Shown in pieces: positions 1 to 5,337 of a DNA stretch of 5,365 nucleotides. The position numbers and the translations under genes were made by a program. The notes below the pieces were generated by a model. The model was not told the origin of the DNA and searched no databases. It was given only the letters and a program-made list of their open reading frames with translations. How positions within the stretch are numbered: position 1 is the first letter of the stretch; every line of letters starts with the position of its first letter. The stretch is from contig NZ_CALBEX010000466.1 in NCBI RefSeq assembly GCF_937889215.1, forward strand, positions 1-5,365, read 5' to 3'. The stretch is from an uncultured Limnohabitans sp. Lineage in GTDB: Bacteria; Pseudomonadota; Gammaproteobacteria; Burkholderiales; Burkholderiaceae_C.

Positions 1-518
1 GGCAGGGCACCCTGATGACCTTGAAACTGAGCACGCCGCTGGCACCCGCCACAACATCCGCCACAGCACCTGAGTCTGTTGGTGCACAGCCTGACGCACC
101 AGACGCCATGGCCCCTGATGCAGAAGAACCGGTATTTCCCGTGGACAGTTTGCACGTGTTGGTGGCCGAAGACCATCCGGTCAATCGCAAGGTCGTGGGC
201 TTGTTGCTGCAAAGCATGGGCCACCAAGTCAGCTTTGCTGAGAATGGCCAACAAGCGCTGACACAGGCCGGCCTGTCCGATTTTGATCTGGTGCTGATGG
301 ACATCCACATGCCGGTGATGGACGGCCTGACCAGTGCCCGCCAGATCCGCGCCATGCCAGGTGCACGCGGTCAAGTGCCGATCGTGGCCCTCACGGCCGA
401 TGTGATTAACGATGCGGCCGAAAAGGCCATGGCCGCAGGCATGAACGCCTTCTTGTCGAAACCACTGCAAAAAACACACCTGCTGGCGGTCATGCCCAGC
501 AAACGACGCCAGGCATGA
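1..518 (+). CDS. Hybrid sensor histidine kinase, C-terminal part (end of ATPase domain plus receiver domain); 5' truncated by window
   Basis: The reading frame is open to the left edge, with its first whole codon at base 3. The residues before the ATG at 15 and just after it read QGTLMTLKLSTPL. This resembles the final glycine box and beta strand of a histidine-kinase ATPase domain, so the ATG at 15 is probably internal. Counting from that ATG, residues 10-45 are an Ala/Pro/Asp-rich linker and residues about 46-160 are a full receiver domain. The receiver has the acidic pair E52-D53, phospho-acceptor D96 in LMDIHMPVMDG, T127 in ALTAD and K149 in SKP. All phosphotransfer residues are present, so the domain should take phosphate from the kinase core. 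No HPt or output domain follows, and the protein stops soon after the last helix. The signal sensed lies outside the window and cannot be told. A free-standing receiver protein starting at 15 is the less likely alternative. Confidence 0.85.
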   Translation, partial: QGTLMTLKLSTPLAPATTSATAPESVGAQPDAPDAMAPDAEEPVFPVDSLHVLVAEDHPVNRKVVGLLLQSMGHQVSFAENGQQALTQAGLSDFDLVLMDIHMPVMDGLTSARQIRAMPGARGQVPIVALTADVINDAAEKAMAAGMNAFLSKPLQKTHLLAVMPSKRRQA

Positions 519-587
519 CTTGCTCAGAGGTGCTGTCAGCGCGGCCGCACCCAAGTGCTTTCTGCCCTGCAGCCAGACAGTGCTGAC

Positions 588-593
588 TACAAT
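588..593 (+). promoter_or_regulatory. Candidate -10 box upstream of nudB
   Basis: TACAAT matches the sigma-70 -10 consensus at five of six positions and lies in a locally AT-rich patch in an otherwise GC-rich spacer, about 40 bases before the nudB start. No convincing -35 box lies 15-19 bases upstream. It could drive the nudB/YbhP-like/clsB cluster, since the preceding kinase gene ends 116 bases before nudB. This is a pattern match only. Confidence 0.3.
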
Positions 594-634
594 GAAATTT
601 TGTTGTGGTCATACTTTTGGAGTCCGCCCCGCCC

Positions 635-1120
635 ATGGCCAACCCGCTGCCCCCATCGCCAGATACCTTCAAAATTCCGGAGTCGGTGTTGGTGCTCATT
701 TACACGCCTGAGCAGGATGTGTTGTTGATCCGGCGCACCGATTGGGGCACCTGGCAATCGGTCACGGGCAGCAAGGACCACCCCGAAGAAAGCTGGCTCG
801 ACACGGCCATACGCGAAGTGCAGGAAGAAACTGGCATCGACGCCCTGCACACCAGTTGCCAACTGCAAGACTGGGAACTGGAAAACGTGTACGACATTTA
901 CCCCGCTTGGCGCTGGCGCTATGCGCCCGAAGTGAGCCGCAACACCGAGCGCGTGTTCGGCCTGTGTGTGCCGCAACGCCTCCCTGTGGTGCTCAGCCCC
1001 CGCGAGCACACCGAAGCCCAATGGTTGCCGTGGCACGCTGCAGCCGACCAATGCTTTTCGCCCTCCAATGCTGAAGCCATCTTGATGCTGCCGCGGTTTT
1101 TGGCATCCTCTTCGCCATGA
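635..1120 (+). CDS. nudB: Dihydroneopterin triphosphate diphosphatase (Nudix hydrolase NudB)
   Basis: This cytoplasmic enzyme removes pyrophosphate from 7,8-dihydroneopterin triphosphate, the second step of folate synthesis and the step after FolE, which is also in this window. The 161-residue protein shows the NudB pattern: IPESVLVLIYT at 14-24, then WQSVTGSKD at 40-48, and the Nudix helix REVQEETG at 60-67, with metal-binding glutamates E61, E64 and E65. The Nudix loop is one residue longer than the canonical Gx5E (G45 to E52 is Gx6E), which I recall from other betaproteobacterial NudB proteins. The C-terminal half has ENVYDIYPAWRWRY (83-96) and EHTEAQWLPW (124-133), typical of the family. 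The ATG at 635 was chosen over a GTG at 605 because family similarity begins just after it and GGAG lies at 619-622, although its 12-base spacing is long. The stop overlaps the next gene's start by four bases (ATGA). Confidence 0.9.
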   Translation: MANPLPPSPDTFKIPESVLVLIYTPEQDVLLIRRTDWGTWQSVTGSKDHPEESWLDTAIREVQEETGIDALHTSCQLQDWELENVYDIYPAWRWRYAPEVSRNTERVFGLCVPQRLPVVLSPREHTEAQWLPWHAAADQCFSPSNAEAILMLPRFLASSSP

Positions 1121-1872
1121 AGCCCGAGCGCCACGAGCACCCTGTATTGCGGGTGGTCACCTACAACATTCACAAAGGCGTGCAAGGCCTGGGCCCAGCG
1201 CGGCGGCTGGAGATACACAACCTGGGCCATGCGGTGGAGCAGCTCGACGCCGACATCGTCTGCCTGCAAGAGGTGCGCCGCGAACACCGCCGCGAGGCGG
1301 CTTATTTCAAGCATTGGCCCAGCATGCCGCAGGCCGAATATTTGGCCCCTGAGGGTTACGAGGCCATTTACTGCACCAACGCCATCACGCGCCACGGCGA
1401 GCATGGCAACGCCTTGCTCTCGCGCTGGCCCGTGCTCTCGCACCAGCACCGCGACATCTCGGACCACCGTTTCGAACAGCGCGGTTTTTTGCACACCCGA
1501 CTGGAGGTGGTGGACCGCGTGGTGCATGTGTTGGTGGTGCACTTGGGGTTGGTGCCCGCCAGCCGCGTGCGCCAGTTGGCGTTGCTGCTGGCGCACATCG
1601 CACAAGACATCCCGGCCCACGAGCCGGTGCTGGTGGCGGGCGACTTCAATGATTGGGGCACAGGCTTGGGGCGGCGCATGGCGCAGGCCGGTTTTCGCGA
1701 GTGGCGCGAGCAACCCACGCCCACCTACCCCTCGCGCTTGCCCCTGAACCAGCTCGACCATGTGTACGCCCGAGGCCTGACGCCAGTGCACGCCATGGTG
1801 CCTTCAGGGCGCATCTGGCGGCGCATGTCGGACCATTTGCCACTGGTCGCTGAATTCACTTGGAATGATTGA
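1117..1872 (+). CDS. Endonuclease/exonuclease/phosphatase family protein, YbhP-like
   Basis: This 251-residue protein is a single domain of the metal-dependent endonuclease/exonuclease/phosphatase fold, the superfamily of DNase I, exonuclease III and inositol phosphatases. Visible active-site motifs, in order, are TYNIHKG (N17), CLQEVRRE (E52, a likely Mg ligand), HGNALLSR (96-103), VVHLGL (H142), GDFNDW (D176, N178), LDHVYA (D214, H215) and the terminal SDHLPLVAEF (D239, H240). All expected catalytic residues are present. There is no signal peptide or membrane segment, so it should be cytoplasmic. The start at 1117 lies in the ATGA overlap with nudB, which suggests translational coupling, and clsB begins two bases after its stop. 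E. coli has the same pairing (ybhP next to clsB/ybhO), so a phosphodiesterase or phosphatase role linked to phospholipids is possible, but the substrate is unknown. A role on DNA cannot be excluded. Confidence 0.88.
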   Translation: MKPERHEHPVLRVVTYNIHKGVQGLGPARRLEIHNLGHAVEQLDADIVCLQEVRREHRREAAYFKHWPSMPQAEYLAPEGYEAIYCTNAITRHGEHGNALLSRWPVLSHQHRDISDHRFEQRGFLHTRLEVVDRVVHVLVVHLGLVPASRVRQLALLLAHIAQDIPAHEPVLVAGDFNDWGTGLGRRMAQAGFREWREQPTPTYPSRLPLNQLDHVYARGLTPVHAMVPSGRIWRRMSDHLPLVAEFTWND

Positions 1873-1874
1873 AC

Positions 1875-3101
1875 ATGCGGCACAACCCGACGCTGCGTGA
1901 CGGCCATCAGATCAGGCTCATTGAAGGGGGCCTGGCCTACTTTGACGCACTGGTCGCGGCGCTCGACCAAGCACGCTCACATGTGATGCTGGAGACCTAT
2001 ATTTTTAACGTCCATGGCGCAGCGCTCAGGGTGGCTGAGGCGCTGGAGCGGGCGGCCCTGCGCGGTGTGCGTGTGTGGCTGGTGGTGGACGGCGTGGGCA
2101 CCCCCCATTTGCCCGAAGTGTGGCGCACGCGCTTTGCGCAAGCGGGCGTCGACTGGCGGGTGTATGCCCCCTTGGGCACCTTGGGCTTGTTGATGCCCAA
2201 CCGCTGGCGGCGGCTGCACCGCAAGCTGTGCGTGGTGGACGGGCATACCGCCTTTTGTGGTGGCATCAACATCCTGGACGATTGGTACGACCCGCACCAC
2301 GGCACCCTGGCCAAGCCAAGGCTGGATTTTGCCGTCAGTGCGCAAGGCGAACTGGTGGGCCACATCCAAGACAGCATGTCCCAGCTGTGGTGGCGCTTGC
2401 AGGGCGCACAACACGCGCGTGAGCGCAAGATACCGCAGGCCTTGCGCTCGTTCAAAACTGCGGGCCTGCCATTGCCATGGAAGCAGCCCTTGCCCTTGCC
2501 CGACGGCTCACCGCCCTCCAGCCGCGCCGCCTTGCTGCTGCGTGACAACGTGCTGCACCGCAGCCAGATCGAGCGGGCCTACCTGAAAGCCATAGGACTG
2601 GCCCGGCACGAGGTGTTGATCGCCAATGCCTATTTTTTACCCGGGCGCAGGCTGCGCCAGGCCTTGGTGCATGCCACTCGGCGCGGGGTGCGCGTGCGCT
2701 TGTTGCTGCAAGGGCGGTACGAGTACTTCATGCAATACCACGCAGCCCGTCCGGTTTACGGTGCGCTGCTGGCCGCCGGGGTCGAAATCTACGAATACGA
2801 CGTGAGTTTTTTGCACGCCAAAGTGGCCGTGGTGGACCCCGACAATGACCGTCCCTGGGCCACGGTGGGCTCGTCCAACCTCGATCCGCTCAGTTTGCTG
2901 CTGGCGCGAGAGGCCAACGTGGTGGTGGCCGACAAGCGGTTTGCCCGGCGTTTGCATCAGCGCTTGTGCCAAGTGATTGAATCCCAGAGTACACCCGTCA
3001 CGGCAGACTTCAACCAAAGGCACTGGCATACGCGCTTGCGCGATGTCATCGCTTTCGGGCTGATGCGGCTGGCGCTCCTGATCACGGGTCACCGCTACTG
3101 A
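1875..3101 (+). CDS. clsB: Cardiolipin synthase, ClsB type (phospholipase D superfamily)
   Basis: This enzyme is predicted to make cardiolipin by phosphatidyl transfer at the inner face of the cytoplasmic membrane. The 408-residue protein contains two phospholipase D HKD motifs. The first is HRKLCVVDG (H115, K117, D122), followed by GGIN. The second is HAKVAVVD (H314, K316, D321), followed by GSSNLD. Both catalytic sites are intact. The first half carries LETYIF (39-44) and RGVRVWLVVDGVGT (63-76), the second half has RGVRVRLLLQG (270-280), and LDFAV (150-154) lies between, all usual for ClsB. Length is close to E. coli ClsB, and it lacks the N-terminal transmembrane helices of ClsA. The only hydrophobic stretch of note is VIAFGLMRLALLI near the C-terminus (391-403). 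The ATG at 1875 is preferred over a TTG at 1869, which overlaps the previous stop codon. The 2-base gap to the YbhP-like gene indicates one operon. ClsB-type and ClsC-type enzymes are hard to separate by eye. Confidence 0.9.
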   Translation: MRHNPTLRDGHQIRLIEGGLAYFDALVAALDQARSHVMLETYIFNVHGAALRVAEALERAALRGVRVWLVVDGVGTPHLPEVWRTRFAQAGVDWRVYAPLGTLGLLMPNRWRRLHRKLCVVDGHTAFCGGINILDDWYDPHHGTLAKPRLDFAVSAQGELVGHIQDSMSQLWWRLQGAQHARERKIPQALRSFKTAGLPLPWKQPLPLPDGSPPSSRAALLLRDNVLHRSQIERAYLKAIGLARHEVLIANAYFLPGRRLRQALVHATRRGVRVRLLLQGRYEYFMQYHAARPVYGALLAAGVEIYEYDVSFLHAKVAVVDPDNDRPWATVGSSNLDPLSLLLAREANVVVADKRFARRLHQRLCQVIESQSTPVTADFNQRHWHTRLRDVIAFGLMRLALLITGHRY

Positions 3102-3149
3102 ACGCTTGTTCGATAGGATGACCCTTGTCACTGTGCGTCGCTCAATCGC

Positions 3150-3158
3150 TGTTACGAT
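3150..3158 (+). promoter_or_regulatory. Candidate extended -10 promoter for folE
   Basis: TGTTACGAT fits the extended -10 pattern TGnTAnnnT. It lies 31 bases before the preferred folE start at 3190 and 13 bases before the ATG at 3172. A TTGTCA at 3125-3130 resembles a -35 box but is 22 bases away, too far for normal spacing. If real, the site would let folE and the BLUF gene be transcribed apart from clsB, with a short leader. Confidence 0.3.
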
Positions 3159-3189
3159 GTCGCGCATGTTAATGAACCCCTCAGACGCC

Positions 3190-3900
3190 ATGACTGCTTC
3201 TGCCGCAACGCCCGAAGACGAAGGCGTTCCTGTCTCTGTCAAGATCCGCGAGCGCATTCAAGCAGCCCGCAAACGCTTTCACGCCAACGACAACATCGCC
3301 CAATTCATCGAACCCGGCGAGTTGGAGAAGCTGCTCGACGAAGTCACCGACAAGATGGCCGGCGTGCTTGACAGCCTGGTCATCGATACCGTGAACGACC
3401 ACAACACAGGCGACACCGCTCGCCGTGTGGCCAAGATGTACCTCAAAGAAGTGTTCAAGGGCCGCTATGTCGAAGGCCCCGACATCACCGAGTTCCCCAA
3501 CGCCGAGCACCTCAACGAGTTGATGATTGTGGGCCCTATCACCGTGCGCAGCGCCTGCAGCCACCACCTGTGTCCAGTGATCGGCAAGATCTGGATCGGG
3601 GTGCTGCCCAATGAGCACACCAACGTGATTGGCCTGTCCAAGTACGCCCGTCTGGCCGAATGGATCATGGGCCGGCCGCAAATTCAAGAAGAAGCGGTGG
3701 TCCAACTCGCTGACTTGATCCAACGCAAAACCCAGCCCGATGGATTGGCTATTGTGATGGAGGCGAGCCACTACTGCATGGGCTGGCGTGGCGTCAAGGA
3801 CATGGACAGCAAAATGATCAACTCGGTCATGCGCGGCGCCTTCCTGAAAGACGTGAACCTGCGTCGTGAATTTTTAGCTTTGATTCCTGGAAGGAACTGA
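3190..3900 (+). CDS. folE: GTP cyclohydrolase I
   Basis: FolE converts GTP to 7,8-dihydroneopterin triphosphate plus formate, the committing step of tetrahydrofolate synthesis. In known relatives it is a cytoplasmic zinc enzyme forming a decamer. From the ATG at 3190 the protein has 236 residues. Residues aligning with the E. coli enzyme are zinc ligands C123, H126 and C196 (E. coli C110, H113, C181), H125 and H194 (H112, H179), S150-K151 in VIGLSKYAR, R154, E167 in GRPQIQEE, and R200 after HYCMGW. The zinc/GTP motif is CSHHLCPV, not the commoner CEHH. The start is uncertain. In-frame ATGs exist at 3118, 3166, 3172 and 3190, none with a good ribosome binding site, and 3190 gives a normal-length N-terminus (3172 would give 242 residues). 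The gap to clsB is 88 bases, so it may have its own promoter. The BLUF gene follows after 3 bases. Confidence 0.93.
   Translation: MTASAATPEDEGVPVSVKIRERIQAARKRFHANDNIAQFIEPGELEKLLDEVTDKMAGVLDSLVIDTVNDHNTGDTARRVAKMYLKEVFKGRYVEGPDITEFPNAEHLNELMIVGPITVRSACSHHLCPVIGKIWIGVLPNEHTNVIGLSKYARLAEWIMGRPQIQEEAVVQLADLIQRKTQPDGLAIVMEASHYCMGWRGVKDMDSKMINSVMRGAFLKDVNLRREFLALIPGRN
3889..3895 (+). promoter_or_regulatory. Ribosome binding site of the BLUF gene, inside the end of folE
   Basis: GGAAGGA is a strong Shine-Dalgarno sequence, and its AAGGA core ends 8 bases before the ATG at 3904. It lies wholly within the last codons of folE, so translation of the BLUF gene is likely coupled to folE. It also fixes the BLUF start. 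Confidence 0.75.
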
Positions 3901-3903
3901 TCC

Positions 3904-4326
3904 ATGTTGGTTCGATTGCTTTATGCCAGCCGCACGGTTGATCCGAGCCTTGACACCATCCAGGCCATCTTGGCCCAATCACGCCAATACAACCCGCCCA
4001 GCGGCATCACGGGCATCCTGTGCTACGGCGACGGTATCTTTTTGCAAGCCATCGAAGGCGGGCGCAACGCCGTGAGCGAGCTCTACGGCCACATCCAAAA
4101 AGACCCGCGCCACGAGGATGTGGTGTTGTTGCACTACGAAGAAATTTCCGAGCGCCGTTTCGGGGGATGGACCATGGGTCAGGTTGATGCGTCCCGCGTC
4201 AACACCAACATCCTGCTCAAATACTCCGAGCGTGCCGAGCTCGACCCCTACAATGTTTCGGGCTCAGTCTCGCTCGCCTTGCTCGAAGAGCTGATGGCCA
4301 CCGCCTGCATCATTGGCCGGGCCTGA
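3904..4326 (+). CDS. Stand-alone BLUF-domain blue-light photoreceptor (PixD/BlrB-like, 140 residues)
   Basis: BLUF domains bind FAD and sense blue light through a shift in hydrogen bonds around the flavin. The start MLVRLLYASR holds the photoactive tyrosine Y7. N30, Q48 in FLQAIEG, W89 and M91 in GGWTMG line up with AppA residues Y21, N45, Q63, W104 and M106, so the photocycle residues are complete. GITGILCYGDGIFLQAIEG (34-52) and LYGHIQKDPRH (60-70) are classic for the family. The domain ends near residue 95. About 45 residues of tail follow, probably the two helices seen in short BLUF proteins. There is no EAL, GGDEF, cyclase or DNA-binding domain, so output must pass through a partner protein. 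It lies 3 bases after folE with a strong ribosome binding site inside folE, so the two are very likely co-transcribed. The partner is unknown; FolE is a candidate only by position. Confidence 0.93.
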   Translation: MLVRLLYASRTVDPSLDTIQAILAQSRQYNPPSGITGILCYGDGIFLQAIEGGRNAVSELYGHIQKDPRHEDVVLLHYEEISERRFGGWTMGQVDASRVNTNILLKYSERAELDPYNVSGSVSLALLEELMATACIIGRA

Positions 4327-4344
4327 CCACTCAGACCCCTGCTC

Positions 4345-4370
4345 GTCATCCCCGCCAAGGCAGGGATCCA
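4345..4370 (+). repeat. Dispersed palindromic intergenic repeat of the 'WIPAxAGMT' type (REP-like)
   Basis: The sequence begins GTCATCCCCGCC and ends GGCAGGGATCCA. The arms 4348-4356 and 4359-4367 are inverted repeats with one mismatch around a central AA. Its minus-strand reading gives WIPALAGMT, a familiar spurious peptide of small dispersed palindromes found between genes in many proteobacteria. It occupies the 69-base spacer between the BLUF stop and the next gene. No T-run follows, so it is not a standard terminator, though the hairpin may affect the mRNA. Multi-copy status rests on recognition of the motif; only one copy is in the window. Confidence 0.65.
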
Positions 4371-4395
4371 TGGCACCCCCCAAGCACCAAACACC

Positions 4396-5211
4396 ATGCA
4401 GCTCATCGGCTGTGACTTCTCCAGCAGCCCCACGAAACGCAAGCCCATCGTGCTGGCGCTGGGCCAAGCCCGGCAGGGCAGAGTGCAACTGCAAGCCCTG
4501 CAGACCTTTGAAACCCTGAACGCCTTTGGCGAATGGCTGGCGCAGCCCGCTGACTGGGTGGGCGGTTTTGACTTGCCATTTGGCCTGCCTCGCGAATTGG
4601 TCGAGACCCTGGGCTGGCCCACCGACTGGGCCGTCTGCATGGACCATTACTGCGCATTGGAGCGCGCTCAGATTCGCGAGCAGTTTGCAGCGTTTTGTAA
4701 CGCCCGCCCCGTGGGCGGCAAGTTTGCCCACCGCGCCGCAGACAAACCCGCAGGCTCCAGCCCCTCCATGAAATGGGTCAACCCGCCCGTGGCCTACATG
4801 CTGCACGCGGGTGTGCCGCTGTTGCGCCAAGCAGACGTGCACTTGCCCGGTTTGCATGCGGGCGATCCCAACCGCGTGGCACTGGAGGCTTACCCCGGCC
4901 TGCTGGCGCGTGAAGTGCTCGGCAATCGCAGTTACAAAAGCGACGACAAAGCCAAACAAACGCCAGACCGTTTATTAGCCCGGCGTGAACTGCTGAGCGC
5001 CTTGGAGCGCGGCCAAACCCGCTTGGGCCTGCGTCTGGTAGCCAGCAACGCGCTGCTCGGCCGCCTGGCCGACGACGCCAGTGGCGACGCACTCGACGCC
5101 ACCTTGTGCCTGATGCAAGCGGCTTGGGCGCAGCAGCAACACGAAGCGGGACACCCACAATATGGTCTGCCGCCATGTGATCCGCTGGAGGGGTGGATTG
5201 TGACGGCGTAA
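4396..5211 (+). CDS. DUF429 domain protein (predicted RNase H-like fold, function unknown)
   Basis: The 271-residue protein matches the DUF429 pattern as I recall it: an N-terminal strand LIGCDFSSS with D7, a second strand VGGFDLPFGLPREL with D59, then LEAYPGLLAREVLG (163-176, E164), and a C-terminal DALDATLCLMQAAW with D231 and D234. Spaced acidic residues on beta strands are why the family is thought to have an RNase H-like fold, and they could bind a metal. Catalysis has not been assigned here. There is no signal peptide or membrane segment. The middle (about 100-155) is variable and rich in Pro, Ala and His. No Shine-Dalgarno sequence precedes the ATG at 4396; the upstream bases are a C/A-rich run after the palindromic repeat. 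Family similarity starts at residue 2, so the start is probably right. It may be read through from the folE/BLUF unit or have its own unseen promoter. Confidence 0.75.
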   Translation: MQLIGCDFSSSPTKRKPIVLALGQARQGRVQLQALQTFETLNAFGEWLAQPADWVGGFDLPFGLPRELVETLGWPTDWAVCMDHYCALERAQIREQFAAFCNARPVGGKFAHRAADKPAGSSPSMKWVNPPVAYMLHAGVPLLRQADVHLPGLHAGDPNRVALEAYPGLLAREVLGNRSYKSDDKAKQTPDRLLARRELLSALERGQTRLGLRLVASNALLGRLADDASGDALDATLCLMQAAWAQQQHEAGHPQYGLPPCDPLEGWIVTA

Positions 5212-5287
5212 CTTGATTTGAAATCTGTTCACGATCGCTCAATGGCCGTGTCAGTTGATGGCGATTGGACAATCCAAGCTTGCTCAA

Positions 5288-5337
5288 GGGGCGCTTGCTG
5301 GGCGTGGTCTCTTGGGGCGTGCACCGGTTAGCGCCCC
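5288..5337. repeat. Inverted repeat near right edge, possible weak terminator or stem-loop
   Basis: GGGGCGCT at 5288-5295 is perfectly complementary to AGCGCCCC at 5330-5337, with a 34-base loop. A second GGGGCG at 5314-5319 can pair with the same right arm (CGCCCC, 5332-5337) to form a tighter stem with a 12-base loop. A short TTTT lies at 5343-5346. This could end transcription after the DUF429 gene, but the T-run is short and separated from the stem. The rest of 5212-5365 shows no supported gene. Confidence 0.3.

Noticed and set aside
535..587. GTCAGC (535-540) and GCTGAC (582-587) as a terminator after the hybrid kinase
   Set aside because: Only six pairs with a 41-base loop and no T-run; probably chance.
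605..634. GTG at 605 as the nudB start
   Set aside because: No ribosome binding site precedes it, and the extra ten residues do not resemble NudB N-termini. The ATG at 635 fits the family better.
919..1791. A 290-codon open frame on the minus strand across nudB and the YbhP-like gene
   Set aside because: It lies opposite two well-supported genes, has no recognisable motif, and its His/Gln/Val-rich make-up is what antisense reading of GC-rich codons gives.
3086..3124. GGGTCA (3086-3091) and TGACCC (3119-3124) as a terminator after clsB
   Set aside because: Six pairs, a 27-base loop holding the clsB stop codon, and no T-run downstream.
3181..3771. A 196-codon open frame on the minus strand opposite folE
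   Set aside because: FolE on the + strand is unambiguous. The antisense product is low-complexity His/Val/Gly/Asp with no family signature.
4264..4959. A 231-codon open frame on the minus strand opposite the BLUF tail and DUF429
   Set aside because: It is a shadow of the DUF429 gene and reads through the intergenic palindrome.
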